A stretch of DNA of 64,000 nt from Lepidodermella squamata (taxonomy: Eukaryota; Gastrotricha): the NCBI GenBank assembly GCA_047495785.1, contig JBLDXI010000003.1, forward strand, positions 1,178,001 to 1,242,000, written 5' to 3'. Numbering within the stretch: the first letter of the stretch is position 1; every line of letters starts with the position of its first letter. The translations under genes and the position numbers were made by a program. The notes under the pieces were generated by a model. That model did no database searches. It worked only from the letters and a program-made list of their open reading frames with translations, and had not been told where the DNA came from. Of this stretch, positions 49,253-60,428 are shown in pieces.

Positions 49253-51506
49253 ATGAATAATCCGGTAATTACCACAATCTTGCTTGTCCTCATTGGACAA
49301 GAAGCCCTAGGACGTAAGTTTTCTACCTATGAAATCGGCATTAACTCAAGATCATCCCCGCAGAAACTCAGACACCTCAATACATTGGTCGATGCAAGTC
49401 TGCGGAGCCGTTTTTCAGGAACGGTATTGTTCGGCCTGGTTCCAATGACCCGGGAGCTGTGAGAATCGTTACATGCCGGTCTGGTTATCAGATGGTTGGT
49501 CTTTCGACGGTGATTTGCACGAACAACGGTTACTGGATGGTCCAAGGATCTTGCGAACCTTGTGAGTTGACCTATTTTTTCGACTGCATATAAAGTCGTC
49601 TATAAAATTGCACCAATTTAATTCCGCTTTTACTTTTTTTTAGATGTCGGTAGGTAAATTTAGTTAACCACATCAACCATGCAAAGCAGAGTTTCTTAAG
49701 GTAATGCTTTCGATAATGTTGCGAACGCCGTTCGCGTCGTTCAGCCGCCCGCGGTGCGCGTCGACGAAGCCGCCGCTGCTCAAAACCGCCAAGCCGGTCC
49801 TCAGATCAGATGCAAATCTGGCGAGCCGTTTGTCCGCGGGGGCTACGTTTCGCAGGGAGACAGCGAACCTGGCTCAATCCGAACTTTGACTTGCTCCTTT
49901 GGCAACTTGCTTATCGGATCATCAACTGTCATTTGCAGCCGGATTGGAGTCTGGGAGACGCAAGGCTATTGCGCCCCGCGTATGTTCACATTTCCGACTG
50001 AAATTCTCAAAATAATATGATTTCTTTAGTTGTTGGTAGGTCCTTTTATTAGGCTATATTACTTGGACGATTGAGAATTTTATTTGGAAGACCCTCAGAG
50101 CTCAGCGAACCCAGAGGCTCCGCAACCATCCCAGCGGAATATCGCTCAGGTGCCTCCTCAGATGTCTCAAACCGATAATGGCCAATGGCAGGCGATGCCC
50201 CAACCTCAACCGGCGCCTCAACCTATGCCAATGCCGATTCCTCAGCCTATGCCTATGCCTATGCCTCAGCCAATACCGCAACCGCAACCTCAGACGGTGC
50301 CTGAGCAGACGGCTCCAGCTGCGCCAAGGCCGCGTCGCATTCCGACAACTGCTCGCCCAACTACGCTACTCCCTGAGATTTTGGTCCAGAATCAGGAGCC
50401 AATGATCATGATCGAGCCTCCACCAACACCAGCAATGCCACGTAATATATTTTCTTTAAATTCCGATACAGTATGACCATTTTCTCAAAACAGAGCCTCA
50501 GCCTGCAGCTACAGCCCCGAGAAGGCGTAAGAATATTAACTTCACGTTTCATTCGAGTCACTAATTTTACATTTCAAGGACCAACAACAGCTAGACCGAC
50601 CACCCTGGCTATGCCAATTGTTGATTTGCCCGCCCCTATGTCGCCTGTCCAGCCGCAGCCAGTCCCGCCACAGCCAATCCAGCAACAGCCTGTCCAGCAA
50701 CAACCAGTCCAACCTCAAGGTAAATTTTCACGACAATGTTTTAAGGTCAACATCTGGTTTTTCTAAAGCTCCAGTTGCCGCTCCGAGTGCCTCAAAAGGT
50801 AAGTATAATTTCCTGAGTACCCTTAATGCGAAAAACAAATAAATTTCCAGGCCCGAGATATCGCACAACAACAGCGGCAAATGTTGCTCGATGCTGCCGT
50901 AATAAGGTAAACTCGCCTGATCTTATCAAAGCTATCAAAGAAAACGACATGGCCGCCTTCGTCGGACAACTTTTCGCCGGTGGCAACGCCGACGCTAACA
51001 CCGCAGATGCAGACACCACCCTACCCGCCCTGTTGGTCGCAGCTCAATACGACCGAAGCGAACTCATGATGTCTCTCATTGGCTGCTGCGCTGATGTCAA
51101 CGCCCGCGCCCCAGATGGTTCAACTGTTTTGATGCTTGCTGCGAAAAACAACGGTTCTATGCCGATTTTGCAACAGCTTGTCACGCTCGGTGTCGATGTT
51201 AACGCCCGCAACATGATGGGCCAAACCGCTTTGATGATCGCCGCTCAAAACGGTCTGCCTGCTAATATCGACGTCCTCCTCCAGGCCGGAGCTGATATGA
51301 AGCTTCGTGACGGCCAGGCAGGCAATACCGCGCTTTTCTACGCCGTTATGTCGAAAAAACTCGACGCTGTTCAAGTTTTGGTGGCCAGCGGCGCTAATAC
51401 CCAGGATACGAATGCTTCTGGTGACAAGCCGGTCGATGTTGCTTCTAAGCTCTCGGCTTTCGACATTGTTTCTTTCTTGCTCTCCCTCACTCCTGCGTCT
51501 TCGTGA
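49253..51506 (+). CDS. Secreted CCP-ankyrin protein with Pro/Gln/Met linker and 6-nt micro-exons
   Basis: Exons are 49253-49313, 49364-49561, 49644-49649, 49701-49979, 50030-50035, 50091-50441, 50494-50526, 50579-50719, 50769-50798 and 50851-51506 (586 aa), all introns phase 1. The two 6-nt micro-exons (ATGTCG, TTGTTG) are optional because skipping keeps frame. Signal MNNPVITTILLVLIGQEALG, CCP1 (GRCKSAEPFFRNG), CCP2 (IRCKSGEPFVRGG), then a long Pro/Gln/Met linker with MPMPIPQPMPMPMPQP and QQQPVQQQPV. The ANK cap ARCCRNKVNS is at about residue 382 and LIGCCADVN is in repeat 2. R4 lacks the sequon. CCPs are of the RCKSG subtype shared with the 45.7-kb gene. AATAAA is near 51544. Confidence 0.75.
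50209..50295 (+). repeat. Pro/Gln/Met low-complexity coding repeat
   Basis: Short degenerate CCTATGCC-type units encode alternating Pro-Met and Pro-Gln pairs. This replaces the Thr-rich linker of other family members with a stiff polyproline-like spacer. Confidence 0.7.
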
Positions 51507-51842
51507 AACATTTCAGACATAGTTCAGAAGAGTTGGTACTCGTAGAAATAAAACCGCTATGTGTTTTGGCAATTCCTCATTTTTTTCGGTGCAATAGTTC
51601 CAGCAGTACTGTGTAATTTGAAATGGCGGACCCTTAATTACATATCCCGAAAATTTCGGGTTTGATCTCACCTATTTTCATTCATGAGGGCTGTCTAGCA
51701 CTTGGCGTAATAAGGAACGCTAATTTTGCGTGCAAAACAAAGCACTTGAACTAAATGGCCGTTTTTCGCGCTTTGAAGTGACAATTTTTTCGCCTTGTAC
51801 AATATACAACATCAGTTACAACTGTAAACAACACATCGAGTA
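51507..51842. other. Intergenic spacer in array
   Basis: 336 nt with AATAAA at about 51545 and GTAAACA at 51824-51830 just before the next ATG. No gene. Confidence 0.45.
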
Positions 51843-53009
51843 ATGATCATCACATTGACCGAAATCTGCCTGGCTGTAATTCTTCCGGCGATTGTCCAGG
51901 CCCAGATGAGTAAGCATACAAATATTGGACCTTAGTGCCTTCGCAATGAAGTTTTTCAATTAGGATACTGTGGATTGGCGCCCTACATCGAAAATGGATT
52001 TGTGGTCGATCAAGTTTCACACTACTCCCCAGTTGGCTTCGCAAAATTTCTAGCATGTGATCCCAACTACACCTTGCAAGGACCGGTCGCAATTCGTTGC
52101 ACAGATCGCGGCTGGACAACACCCGGGAAGTGCGTTAAAAGTATTCGGGTGACTGATCCGAATGAAGACGTGCCTTGCAATTTCGTCCCATTCGTTGCTA
52201 ATTCTCGGTTTGTAAGCCATGGCCAAATACAAAACTATCTATGGCGGATGTTTCAATGCCTGCCTGGCTATGAATTGGACGGAGCGGCTTTCATCACGTG
52301 TGATCTCGCAAGGAACACGTGGGTCCGAAGGGGTGAATGTCGGAATCGTAAGTTATTAGATTTTTGCTTTGAACTCTAGAAACATTGGTCTTCCTAGCTA
52401 ACAAACTTGGTCAACTTTTCTGCGTTCGAGAGCCTCAATTGTCCAATGCTATTATCGAGCAAGGCCATTCTTATATTGGCGCCACGAGAACGTTTACCTG
52501 CAATATTGGATATAGCGTTTCTGGAAGAAATTTGGTAACTTGCCTCATGGATGGCAACTGGCGAGCAAATGGTACCTGCGTTCCAGGTATGAATTGCGGC
52601 AATATCAGGGTGATGTAGAGTCTTTTTGTGAATTCAGCTAGCTTATGCTTTGGCCCTCTCCCTGTTGTGAAAAACGGCAATATCAATGGCGGCGGTATCG
52701 GAGTAGGGGCTACGCGGTCAGTAGTCTGCGATCCAGATTATGAGCTCATTGGCGCTTCAAAGATCTTCTGCCATCAAGGTGGATGGACAATGCCGGGTAT
52801 TTGCAAACAAAAATGTAAGCTCCTTTTAAACAGCAGCAAGGTCTTGGACTTTTCCTCCATTTTTTTCAGGGCAAAAGCCAGTTGCACTACTGCCGCATAA
52901 GGTCTACAATCGCAAGCTCAATCTCGAACAGGAGAATTACTACGGCGAGTACAGCGAATCCTCAGAAGAAAATTCGAAGAAGGGACAATCCTATGAATAT
53001 TATGACTGA
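51843..53009 (+). CDS. Secreted 4-CCP protein with acidic Tyr tail, no ANK
   Basis: Exons are 51843-51909, 51964-52347, 52398-52586, 52638-52814 and 52870-53009 (318 aa), all introns phase 1 and about 50-55 nt. Signal peptide MIITLTEICLAVILPAIVQA. Four CCPs start CGLAPYIENGFV, CNFVPFVANSRF, CVREPQLSNAII and CFGPLPVVKNGN. The last exon encodes a basic-to-acidic tail with ENYYGEYSESSEE and C-terminal YEYYD. The tail repeats the acidic-tyrosine theme of the 44.3- and 45.7-kb genes. No ANK. AATAAA is near 53022. Confidence 0.83.
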
Positions 53010-53184
53010 AAATTGCTAGCAATAAAACAGGCGCATTTTTATCAACAGTTTTGTCGGAGATTAGGGTCCCTCTGCGTGCGCACTTAGATGAAGATCATAA
53101 AATACCTGAGGCTCTTAAAAGCATGCCATACAATTTTGTATTCTTTTACTGGGTAAAGGCTTAAGAAGGAGCGCATTTGGCAAG

Positions 53185-55047
53185 ATGCCTGCGTTATCTT
53201 ATGGTGGTTTACTGTTTTTGCTTCAAATCGTCCGTCTAATTCTATGTCAAACATATTGTGACCAGCCGCCTGATGTCGAATACGGTTACATCGAGTTATC
53301 CAACCCGGTTCTCCTATCGCCTGTCGGTTCTAAAGGGCTTGTGAAGTGCGATTTTAAAGACTTCGTAGTAGACGGGCCTGAGTCAATTACGTGTCAAGGC
53401 AGCGGCGACTGGACTGTTCCAGGTCGTTGTGTCATACTGGGTATGAATTCTATTCAGGAACAATTTCTCCCATTAATTTTTATCAAATCAGGAGAGTCAT
53501 CACTGTGCAGACCTGTGCTACCGGATTTCGTACCCAATGCTGAGTTCGTTGACCTCGCTGCGGCGGGTGATTCATCAGTATGGCGACGCTTCAAATGCAA
53601 ACCGGGATACAAGTTGAAGGGCTCAGATTTCGTTCAATGCCTATTTGAAGAGAACAAGTGGGTTCCACAAGGCGAATGCATACCAGGTCGTTAATCTAAT
53701 ATGACTCTAATTATGTAACAATATAAACCAAAACAGAGAAAATTTCAAGGTGCATTGCCGAGCCACAAATTCGTAACGGAATCGCGTATTCTGGGAGCAA
53801 TTTAATTGGATCAACTCGAGTTATCGAATGTTTCATGGGATTTCGCGTATTTGGACTTAACAAAGTGACTTGTTTAGCAAATGGCACGTGGATTCAAAAC
53901 GGAACTTGCGTGCCAGGCTATCCTGACGATATAAATAACGAAAAATCTAGCGAAATTTCGACTTCCACCCCTTTGTATTGGGAACCCATGGCTTTTAACA
54001 TCTCTCAGCAATTCTCAGGCATGCCAGATTGGGCGATAAGCAGACCTAGTTCAAAGCCGCGTGATGAGGCTAGCTGTGAAGGTATCAACCCACCGAATAT
54101 TTTGAATGGTTGGTACAATAGCCTTGGAGCATCTAAATCAGTCAGCTGCGTTGATGGCTACGTAGTCAACGGTTCATCATTTATCACTTGCAACAACGGC
54201 GAATGGACAACGCCTGGGAATTGCATTCCAGGCGACAAAAGTGGGTAAACCTATTTTACACAATTGAATTTTGAAATGTTTCCTTGCAGACCAAACTGTT
54301 TGCCGTTGTGGTTACTACCCGAAAGTGCCGTCTCAGCAGCTGATCAGCCTCGTTAAAATCGGCTCCGAGGCATTCGTGGCGGCTTATATTCAAAGAAACG
54401 CAGATCCTAACTCTCGGGATCCAAGTAACGACTGGACAGCCCTTATGTTGGCTACGAATCGCGGAAATATCCCTGTTATGAGGACACTTTTACAATGTTG
54501 CGCCGATATTGGAGCGACTCGAAATGGAGACCAATTGACAGCTTTGCATCTTGCTGCTAGAAATAATGTTACGTCAGCCCCACTCCAGTTACTTTTGGCG
54601 CAAAAAGGGGTCGACGTCGGAGCGACTTCTAATTTCGGATCAACAGCTCTTCACCTGGCTGCTGAACGTTGCGCTACGAGAAACGTTGAGTTATTGATCA
54701 ACGCTAAGGCTGATTTGTCGGCTACAGATCGTAAAGGCATGACAGCCTTGCATTACGCTGCTGTAGCGAATTGTTCCGAGTCAACACGCATTCTTTTGGT
54801 AAACGGAGCGCAAGTTGATGCAGTGGATGATAGCGGTGTCACTGCCCTCATGATTGCGGCGAAAAATGGTGATAATGCGGTTGTTCGAGAGTTGCTTTCT
54901 AGGGGCGCGAATTCCAGTTTGAAAGATCGCGACGGCAAAACAGCGGTGGTCTTAGCTTTCGAAAACGGTCGCAGTGATGTTGTCAACATGATAACGAATT
55001 ACCTCGGAAATTTGTATGCTAAAAAATCACTCAAAACAGGAAAATAA
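53185..55047 (+). CDS. Secreted CCP-ankyrin protein (4 CCP + ANK), tandem copy A
   Basis: Exons are 53185-53440, 53492-53686, 53737-54240 and 54290-55047 (570 aa), phase 1. Signal peptide and CCP1 share exon 1 (MPALSYGGLLFLLQIVRLIL; CDQPPDVEYGYI). CCP2 is CRPVLPDFVPNAEF, and exon 3 holds CCP3 (CIAEPQIRNG), a Ser/Pro linker, and CCP4 (CEGINPPNILNG). ANK begins near residue 323 with a CxC cap (VCRCGYYPK), CC in repeat 2 (LLQCCADIG), and extra Cys in R3 (AERC) and R4 (ANC). Sequon NCS is in R4. The first three exons have exactly the same lengths as in the next gene (256, 195, 504 nt). The stop overlaps AATAAA. Confidence 0.88.
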
Positions 55048-55589
55048 ATAGCTCCTCAGCTTATTATTAAATTTTTTTGAAAAGGGTTTTTAAAAGCGCT
55101 ATAGAAACTCGCTTCGAAATATTCCCGGTTATAGTTATCTTAACGCTTTTATTCAAAGTAACCGAAACCTTCGAAGCAATTCTCAAGATCCAAATTAACC
55201 GCCGTAAATTCCAATGTGAAATTCCCAAGCAAAAGCTCCATTTAAGGAATTGTAATATGCATGGAAAAGATGGTAATTAATATTGTAAATTAGCCTCAAG
55301 TGGATAGTAATTAAAAAGTGGCCTCGAGTGTGACCGAATTATCTCGGCTCACTTTGCTCATTTTTTGCGGCGCATTTGAGTGTGCAAACAATATAAGACA
55401 AATGCGCATATCTCTTCGCTTGCTCTGATGAGCGTATTATGACAGCAACATACCTCCTATAACACACACTGTGTATCGCACGCACGTGCCGCTCACGCTC
55501 GGGTTATTTTTGAAAAGCTGCTCTTTAACTACGTGTCGACAGCAGCTAATCCATGGGCTTTGGTTGTCATAATAAAAAAGCATAACCAC
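55048..55589. other. Intergenic spacer in array
   Basis: 542 nt of AT-rich sequence. TTATCT is near 55340. The 55077-55280 frame lacks an ATG start and family features. No supported gene. Confidence 0.45.
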
Positions 55590-57448
55590 ATGCAACTTTC
55601 GCCTCACGTCCTACTGTTTGTTGTTGTCGCCGGCTGTTATCGCACGCTCTCGCAAAGAACATGCGGCCCATCTCCTGATGTTGAGTATGGCTACGCTGAA
55701 TTTTCGGCCGCATTTTCAATATCCCCCATTGGAACAAAGCGTTTCTTAAAATGTTACTTCAAAGACTTCATTATTGATGGTCCAACAACAATTATCTGCC
55801 AGGATGATGGAAATTGGTCCATTCCTGGTCGCTGCATTAAGAGAGGTTACATTTGCATTCCAGTATCGGTTCACAAATTAATTCGCCTACGATTTTAGGA
55901 GCTCCAACGATATGCAGGCCAGTTTTACCCGATTTCATGCCCACTGCGGAGTTCGATGCGCAATCTGAGGTGGATGATTTCGCTGTTACTCGGCGTTTCA
56001 AATGCAAACCTGGCTATCGACTGAAAGACTCTGATTACATCACTTGCTACTTCGACGAAAACATATGGATCAAGGAAGGAGATTGTATTCCAGGTAAATA
56101 TTCAATTACTCCATCTGATAAACTCATAGTGTTGATTATAGATGAAATAAAGAGATGTATCCCTGAACCTCAAATTCCACATGGAATCGTATACTCTGGT
56201 AACAGTACGATTCGATCGATCAGAGTCATCGAATGCTTCTCTGGTTATCGAATCTATGGCCTTAATAAGATGACCTGTATGGCAGACGGTAATTGGTTCC
56301 AGAACGGATCTTGCGTTCCTGGTTACCCGGATGATTTTTTCAACCGTGGTAAGACTTCGACAACGACCACTCAAGTTACGCCAAGAAACAGGATTACCAC
56401 CATTCGACCATCCTCAACAACAACTGCGGAACCTGATGAGCCAGAGCCAATTGAGGAAATCCCGGAGTTACCCGACCCAATTTGTGATGGAAAGCTACCG
56501 GCTCTTCTGAATGGATGGTATATTGACTATGGATCGTACAAAGAGATTGCCTGTGTCAATGGCTTCATTATCAATGGGACGTCTTACATCCTTTGCACTG
56601 TTGCGGGTTGGTCACAACCTGGAAACTGCGCTTCAATCGATAGCGGTAAACTTATTTCGTTAATTTGTCACTTTGTTATTGAAAGCGTTTTTATTGTTCA
56701 AGTTTTCAAAGAATGTAAATGCGGAATCAGTCCGAAGGTCCAGTCGCAACAGCTGGTAGAGGCTGCAAAATTTGAAACCGAGGCAGTAGTCACGTCGCTT
56801 TTACAAGGCAACGCAGATCCCAACTCACGCGACCCAGGAGATGGCTGGACGCCGCTAATGTGGGCAGCGAACCGAGGAAATGTCCCTATGATGACACAGC
56901 TGCTGAAATGCTGCGCCAGCACGGAGGTGCGCAACGTCGCCCAATCGACCGCTCTGTTATTCGCAGCCAGAAATGAAACGACCAGCGGCCCGCTAGAGCT
57001 GTTGCTAGCCAACAAAGGTACCAACGTTAACACAGTCAATGTTTTCGGCTCAACGGCGCTTCATTTCGCCGCGCAGCGATGTGCGACTAAAAATGTTGAG
57101 CTGCTTATCAACGCCAAGGCTGACGTTGCGGCGAAAGATCGTGACGGAATGACAGCTCTTCATTATACGGCTCGAATTAACTGTGTCGAAGCTGCAAGGG
57201 TCTTGCTAGTTCGAGGTGCCCCGATCGATGCAGTTAATATCAACGGAACCACCCCTTTGATGATTGCTGCGAAATTCGGCAACGCTGCTATCGCAAGGGA
57301 GCTGATCATTAGAGGCTCGAATTTGGATGCTGTCGATATGAATGGAGATAACGCGTTGAAAATTGCGGCGGATTTCGGGAAAATTGATATTGTCAATCTG
57401 ATCACTGTAACACGACGCGTCTCATTACCGAGAAAAGCGAGGCCTTGA
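55590..57448 (+). CDS. Secreted CCP-ankyrin protein (4 CCP + ANK), tandem copy B
   Basis: Exons are 55590-55845, 55899-56093, 56142-56645 and 56712-57448 (563 aa), phase 1. ATG 55590 opens the signal peptide MQLSPHVLLFVVVAGC; the frame upstream has no ATG. Module order equals copy A: CGPSPDVEYGYA, CRPVLPDFMPTAEF, CIPEPQIPHGIV, a Thr/Glu/Pro linker, CDGKLPALLNGWY. The ANK cap is ECKCGISPK at about residue 320, repeat 2 LLKCCASTE, with R3 AQRC and R4 INC. The R4 sequon of copy A (NCS) reads NCV here. Linker and ANK tips diverge most. AATAAA is near 57457. Confidence 0.88.
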
Positions 57449-57684
57449 ATTGTGAGAAATAAACTTGATTTTTGGAGAAAAGTCGTGCCATTTTTTAGAA
57501 TCATTTAAGCAAAAAGAAGTGCAGTTCATTGAGCGCACATTTTTCCTGGCGGGGAGAGCGTAGGCCTTATTACGCGCGGTCTCATCGCAATGCGTCGGAG
57601 TATGCACTTGCACTTTTGTGGCGCTTTGAGGCGGAAAAGAGGGCATGCACCCGGGCCTGTCCCAGCTGTTGCAACGAAGCAAGC

Positions 57685-57692
57685 TTTTTTAT
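57685..57692 (+). promoter_or_regulatory. TATA-like element
   Basis: TTTTTATA about 35 nt before the ATG at 57724, leaving room for a very short 5' leader. Motif-only evidence. Confidence 0.3.
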
Positions 57693-57723
57693 ACCGTCCT
57701 TACAATAGCATTAAAGTACAACA

Positions 57724-59685
57724 ATGATTAGAGCCCATTTTCTACTTGCTTTCGCTGTGACATGCAGCTTCCTAGCCAAGTCGCGTGCAGAGGAAATGAC
57801 CTATTACTACTTCTTTGACGAAAACGGGCGAAATATTTCGACTAGGCTCCATCCACCAGGGCAGAAGCCTAGCATAGCCTCTTCACCAAAATCAGCAAAG
57901 GAGGCAATGAAAGAGTCTGTTGACGTCCCAGCTCCTATAGAATACGATTTACCACCGACTTTGCCACCAGCCTTGTTCGAAAAAACGCCAGTTAGCGCTC
58001 AGAAGGACGAAGAAATGTACACGCCAATTACATACCCGACTCAACAAGTTTTCACACTACCAGATACCCCGGCACAACCGGCTGTCACTCCGCCTCGCTC
58101 ATCAGCAGGATTTTTCGGAGGTTGGAGAGTCGGGCCACCTCTACCATCTGAACCGCAAGCCGAGGAGCCTGCTACAAGTCCTAGTTCTCCTGCGCCTGTT
58201 TCACCGTCAAGATTCGGAAAGTTGATTCGAGGGTCAAATCGGGATAATGCAATTGATGTCAACCTGCCGATTGATTCAACGCCAACAAGTTCGACTACCA
58301 CCACAACCACTTCCGCGATCACTTCGACTATTCCTACCACCACAACTACCAGGTTTTCAACGGCAGAAACATTGACCCCGGCGGTATCTTCCGTTGGCAA
58401 AGCTGGTGGAAAGTTAATCAAGGGTTGGATGATGAGCCAGCCTTCGACAGCGGCTTCTGTTTCGACTTCTACGACTACTACTCAGGCAACAACGCAAGCT
58501 AGGACCATTCCTTTAACTGTAGCGACTACTACTACTCAGGCAGCAACGCAAGCTAAGACCATTCCTTCAACTGTAAAGACAACTACGTCAGCCGCCACTA
58601 CTCCAATCACTTTGCCAACGCCTGCTAGAGGACGAAGCAGATCGACTTCAACAACTACTCAAGCTTCAAGACTTGCTACTGCTTTGATTTTCACCAGACC
58701 AAAAATGCCTCCTCAAATTTCGACCAGCTCCACCCCAAAACCTACTACAACCCAATTTATAAGCAAAGTTGCCATGAAAGATGATGATGATCTGCCGCCA
58801 CCCATCGACGGAGATGAACTACCGCCACCTTTACCTGATCAACCTGTGTTCGTGGCGAAAAATTCGATGTCAAACAAGGAGGATGACTTGCCACCACCTA
58901 TGGTTGAAATCGAGGTACCTCGAGTCACGTCGACGACTTCAAGACCAGTTATCGTTCAGTATAGGACTAAACCCGTTTGCTGCGGATTGTACCCAAAACG
59001 GCAATCAGAAGCTTTTGTGGCCTTAGTCCAGAATGGAAACGAAACAGCGGCGATTAATTTGCTGAAAGGTCGTGTGGATCCTTACTCGGCTGATGCGGTA
59101 GGATGGACTGGTATAATGCGAGCTGCTAGTTTGGGCAGGGTCGAGGTCATGAAGTTCCTTGTTGCAAATTGTTGTGTCGACATCGATTTTCGAGATGTTG
59201 ATAACACAACAGCTCTCATCTCTGCAAGTCAATACAATCGAACTAGAATGGTTGAGCTACTCCTGGCAAACAAGGCGAACCCGGATCTAAGAGATCTGAA
59301 TAACATGACAGCATTAATGTGGGCTGCAAATAATGGATTAGGCGAAATGGTCAGGATTTTGTTGAGGAGTGGCGCGAAGCCTGATTTGCGGGATAAGGAT
59401 GGAAATTCAGCTCTAATGTATGCCGCTATGTCCAATTGCAGCTCTTGCGCTCGATTTTTGCTGAACAAGGATGCGAGTATCAACCAGCAGAACAAAAAAG
59501 GCCTGACTGCTCTGATGATTGCTGCAAGGGCTCGTTTCGATGGTCTTATGCTTGATCTGTTGAAGGAAGGCGCCGACACTCAAATTCGGGACGCAAACGG
59601 CATGCGGGCTCTGCAGGGTATCCAATTTCCACAGGAACTTTCGCAAGACATCTGGTTTGCCATCAATAACAGGATCATTGCTTGA
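57724..59685 (+). CDS. Secreted mucin-like ankyrin protein, CCP-less, single exon
   Basis: One exon, 653 aa. Signal peptide MIRAHFLLAFAVTCSFLAKS followed by an acidic Tyr-rich start (EEMTYYYFFDENG). About 390 residues of Pro/Ser/Thr-rich sequence follow with TTTTTT runs, repeated TTTTQATTQARTIP units and two acidic-proline motifs (DDDDLPPPIDGDELPPPLP). No CCP and no Cys occur between the signal peptide and residue 419. ANK from there starts with VCCGLYPKRQ, has ANCCVDID in repeat 2, and CxxC plus a sequon in a later repeat (SNCSSC). It is the only family member without introns, so it may derive from an isolated terminal exon that captured a signal sequence. AATAAA is near 59789. Confidence 0.86.
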   Translation: MIRAHFLLAFAVTCSFLAKSRAEEMTYYYFFDENGRNISTRLHPPGQKPSIASSPKSAKEAMKESVDVPAPIEYDLPPTLPPALFEKTPVSAQKDEEMYTPITYPTQQVFTLPDTPAQPAVTPPRSSAGFFGGWRVGPPLPSEPQAEEPATSPSSPAPVSPSRFGKLIRGSNRDNAIDVNLPIDSTPTSSTTTTTTSAITSTIPTTTTTRFSTAETLTPAVSSVGKAGGKLIKGWMMSQPSTAASVSTSTTTTQATTQARTIPLTVATTTTQAATQAKTIPSTVKTTTSAATTPITLPTPARGRSRSTSTTTQASRLATALIFTRPKMPPQISTSSTPKPTTTQFISKVAMKDDDDLPPPIDGDELPPPLPDQPVFVAKNSMSNKEDDLPPPMVEIEVPRVTSTTSRPVIVQYRTKPVCCGLYPKRQSEAFVALVQNGNETAAINLLKGRVDPYSADAVGWTGIMRAASLGRVEVMKFLVANCCVDIDFRDVDNTTALISASQYNRTRMVELLLANKANPDLRDLNNMTALMWAANNGLGEMVRILLRSGAKPDLRDKDGNSALMYAAMSNCSSCARFLLNKDASINQQNKKGLTALMIAARARFDGLMLDLLKEGADTQIRDANGMRALQGIQFPQELSQDIWFAINNRIIA

Positions 59686-60428
59686 TTTCCGTCAATCCTT
59701 AATATGGTTGAATTATCCGATAGCAGCAATTATTTATCACCAATGCAAGCTAGGTTGAGGTATACGCAAATCATAATCATTTTGCTGAATAAAAACAAAG
59801 TAACGAGTGTAATTCCGGTTGTTTTTGTATATTCGGATACGTGTTGATCTCGAAAAAATGAACAAGATCCTGCAAAGTTAAGCCAATGCTAAGCCAAAAC
59901 CAAGCCTTCGTATCTCGAAAGACACTGTCCCTCGTTTGCAGCGATTTCATGATCATTCGCCATGAAAATCTCCGTTTCAGGCGTTTGTCGATGAGACAAT
60001 TTTGCCTAATAGCCTCTCACAGGATGAGTTAATCATTTGTTTACTTTGAACAGGTACCATGTGAAGTACTTCCTTTTAACTTTTTGCATGTTTTGCTCGC
60101 ATTTACCCGGATAAGCTGATTGCTCTCAAAATTTGATGTTTAGCAACACCATTCATCACATCATCGAAAATTTTAATGCAACTGTATGAAATTGCACCCC
60201 TCTTACCGTTTACCTCTCTAATGAAGCGGCCGCGTGCTAATGAACTGGTGAATAAAAGGCGCGCGGGTAAAAAAGCCGCTTGCACTGGTTGGCCTACAGC
60301 TACAACTGCCAACAGGTCAATAACAATGATCCTCTCATAACACTTTAATTAGTTGATACTGATACGCGGCATACGACGATACAAACACATACACAAATAT
60401 ACGAACATTAACTAAGGGCAGGTGACAG
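59686..60428. other. Intergenic spacer in array
   Basis: 743 nt, the longest gap in the array. It contains TGTTTAC at 60038-60044 and GAATAAAAGG near 60250, which may be a TATA-like or poly(A)-like element. No gene. Confidence 0.45.
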
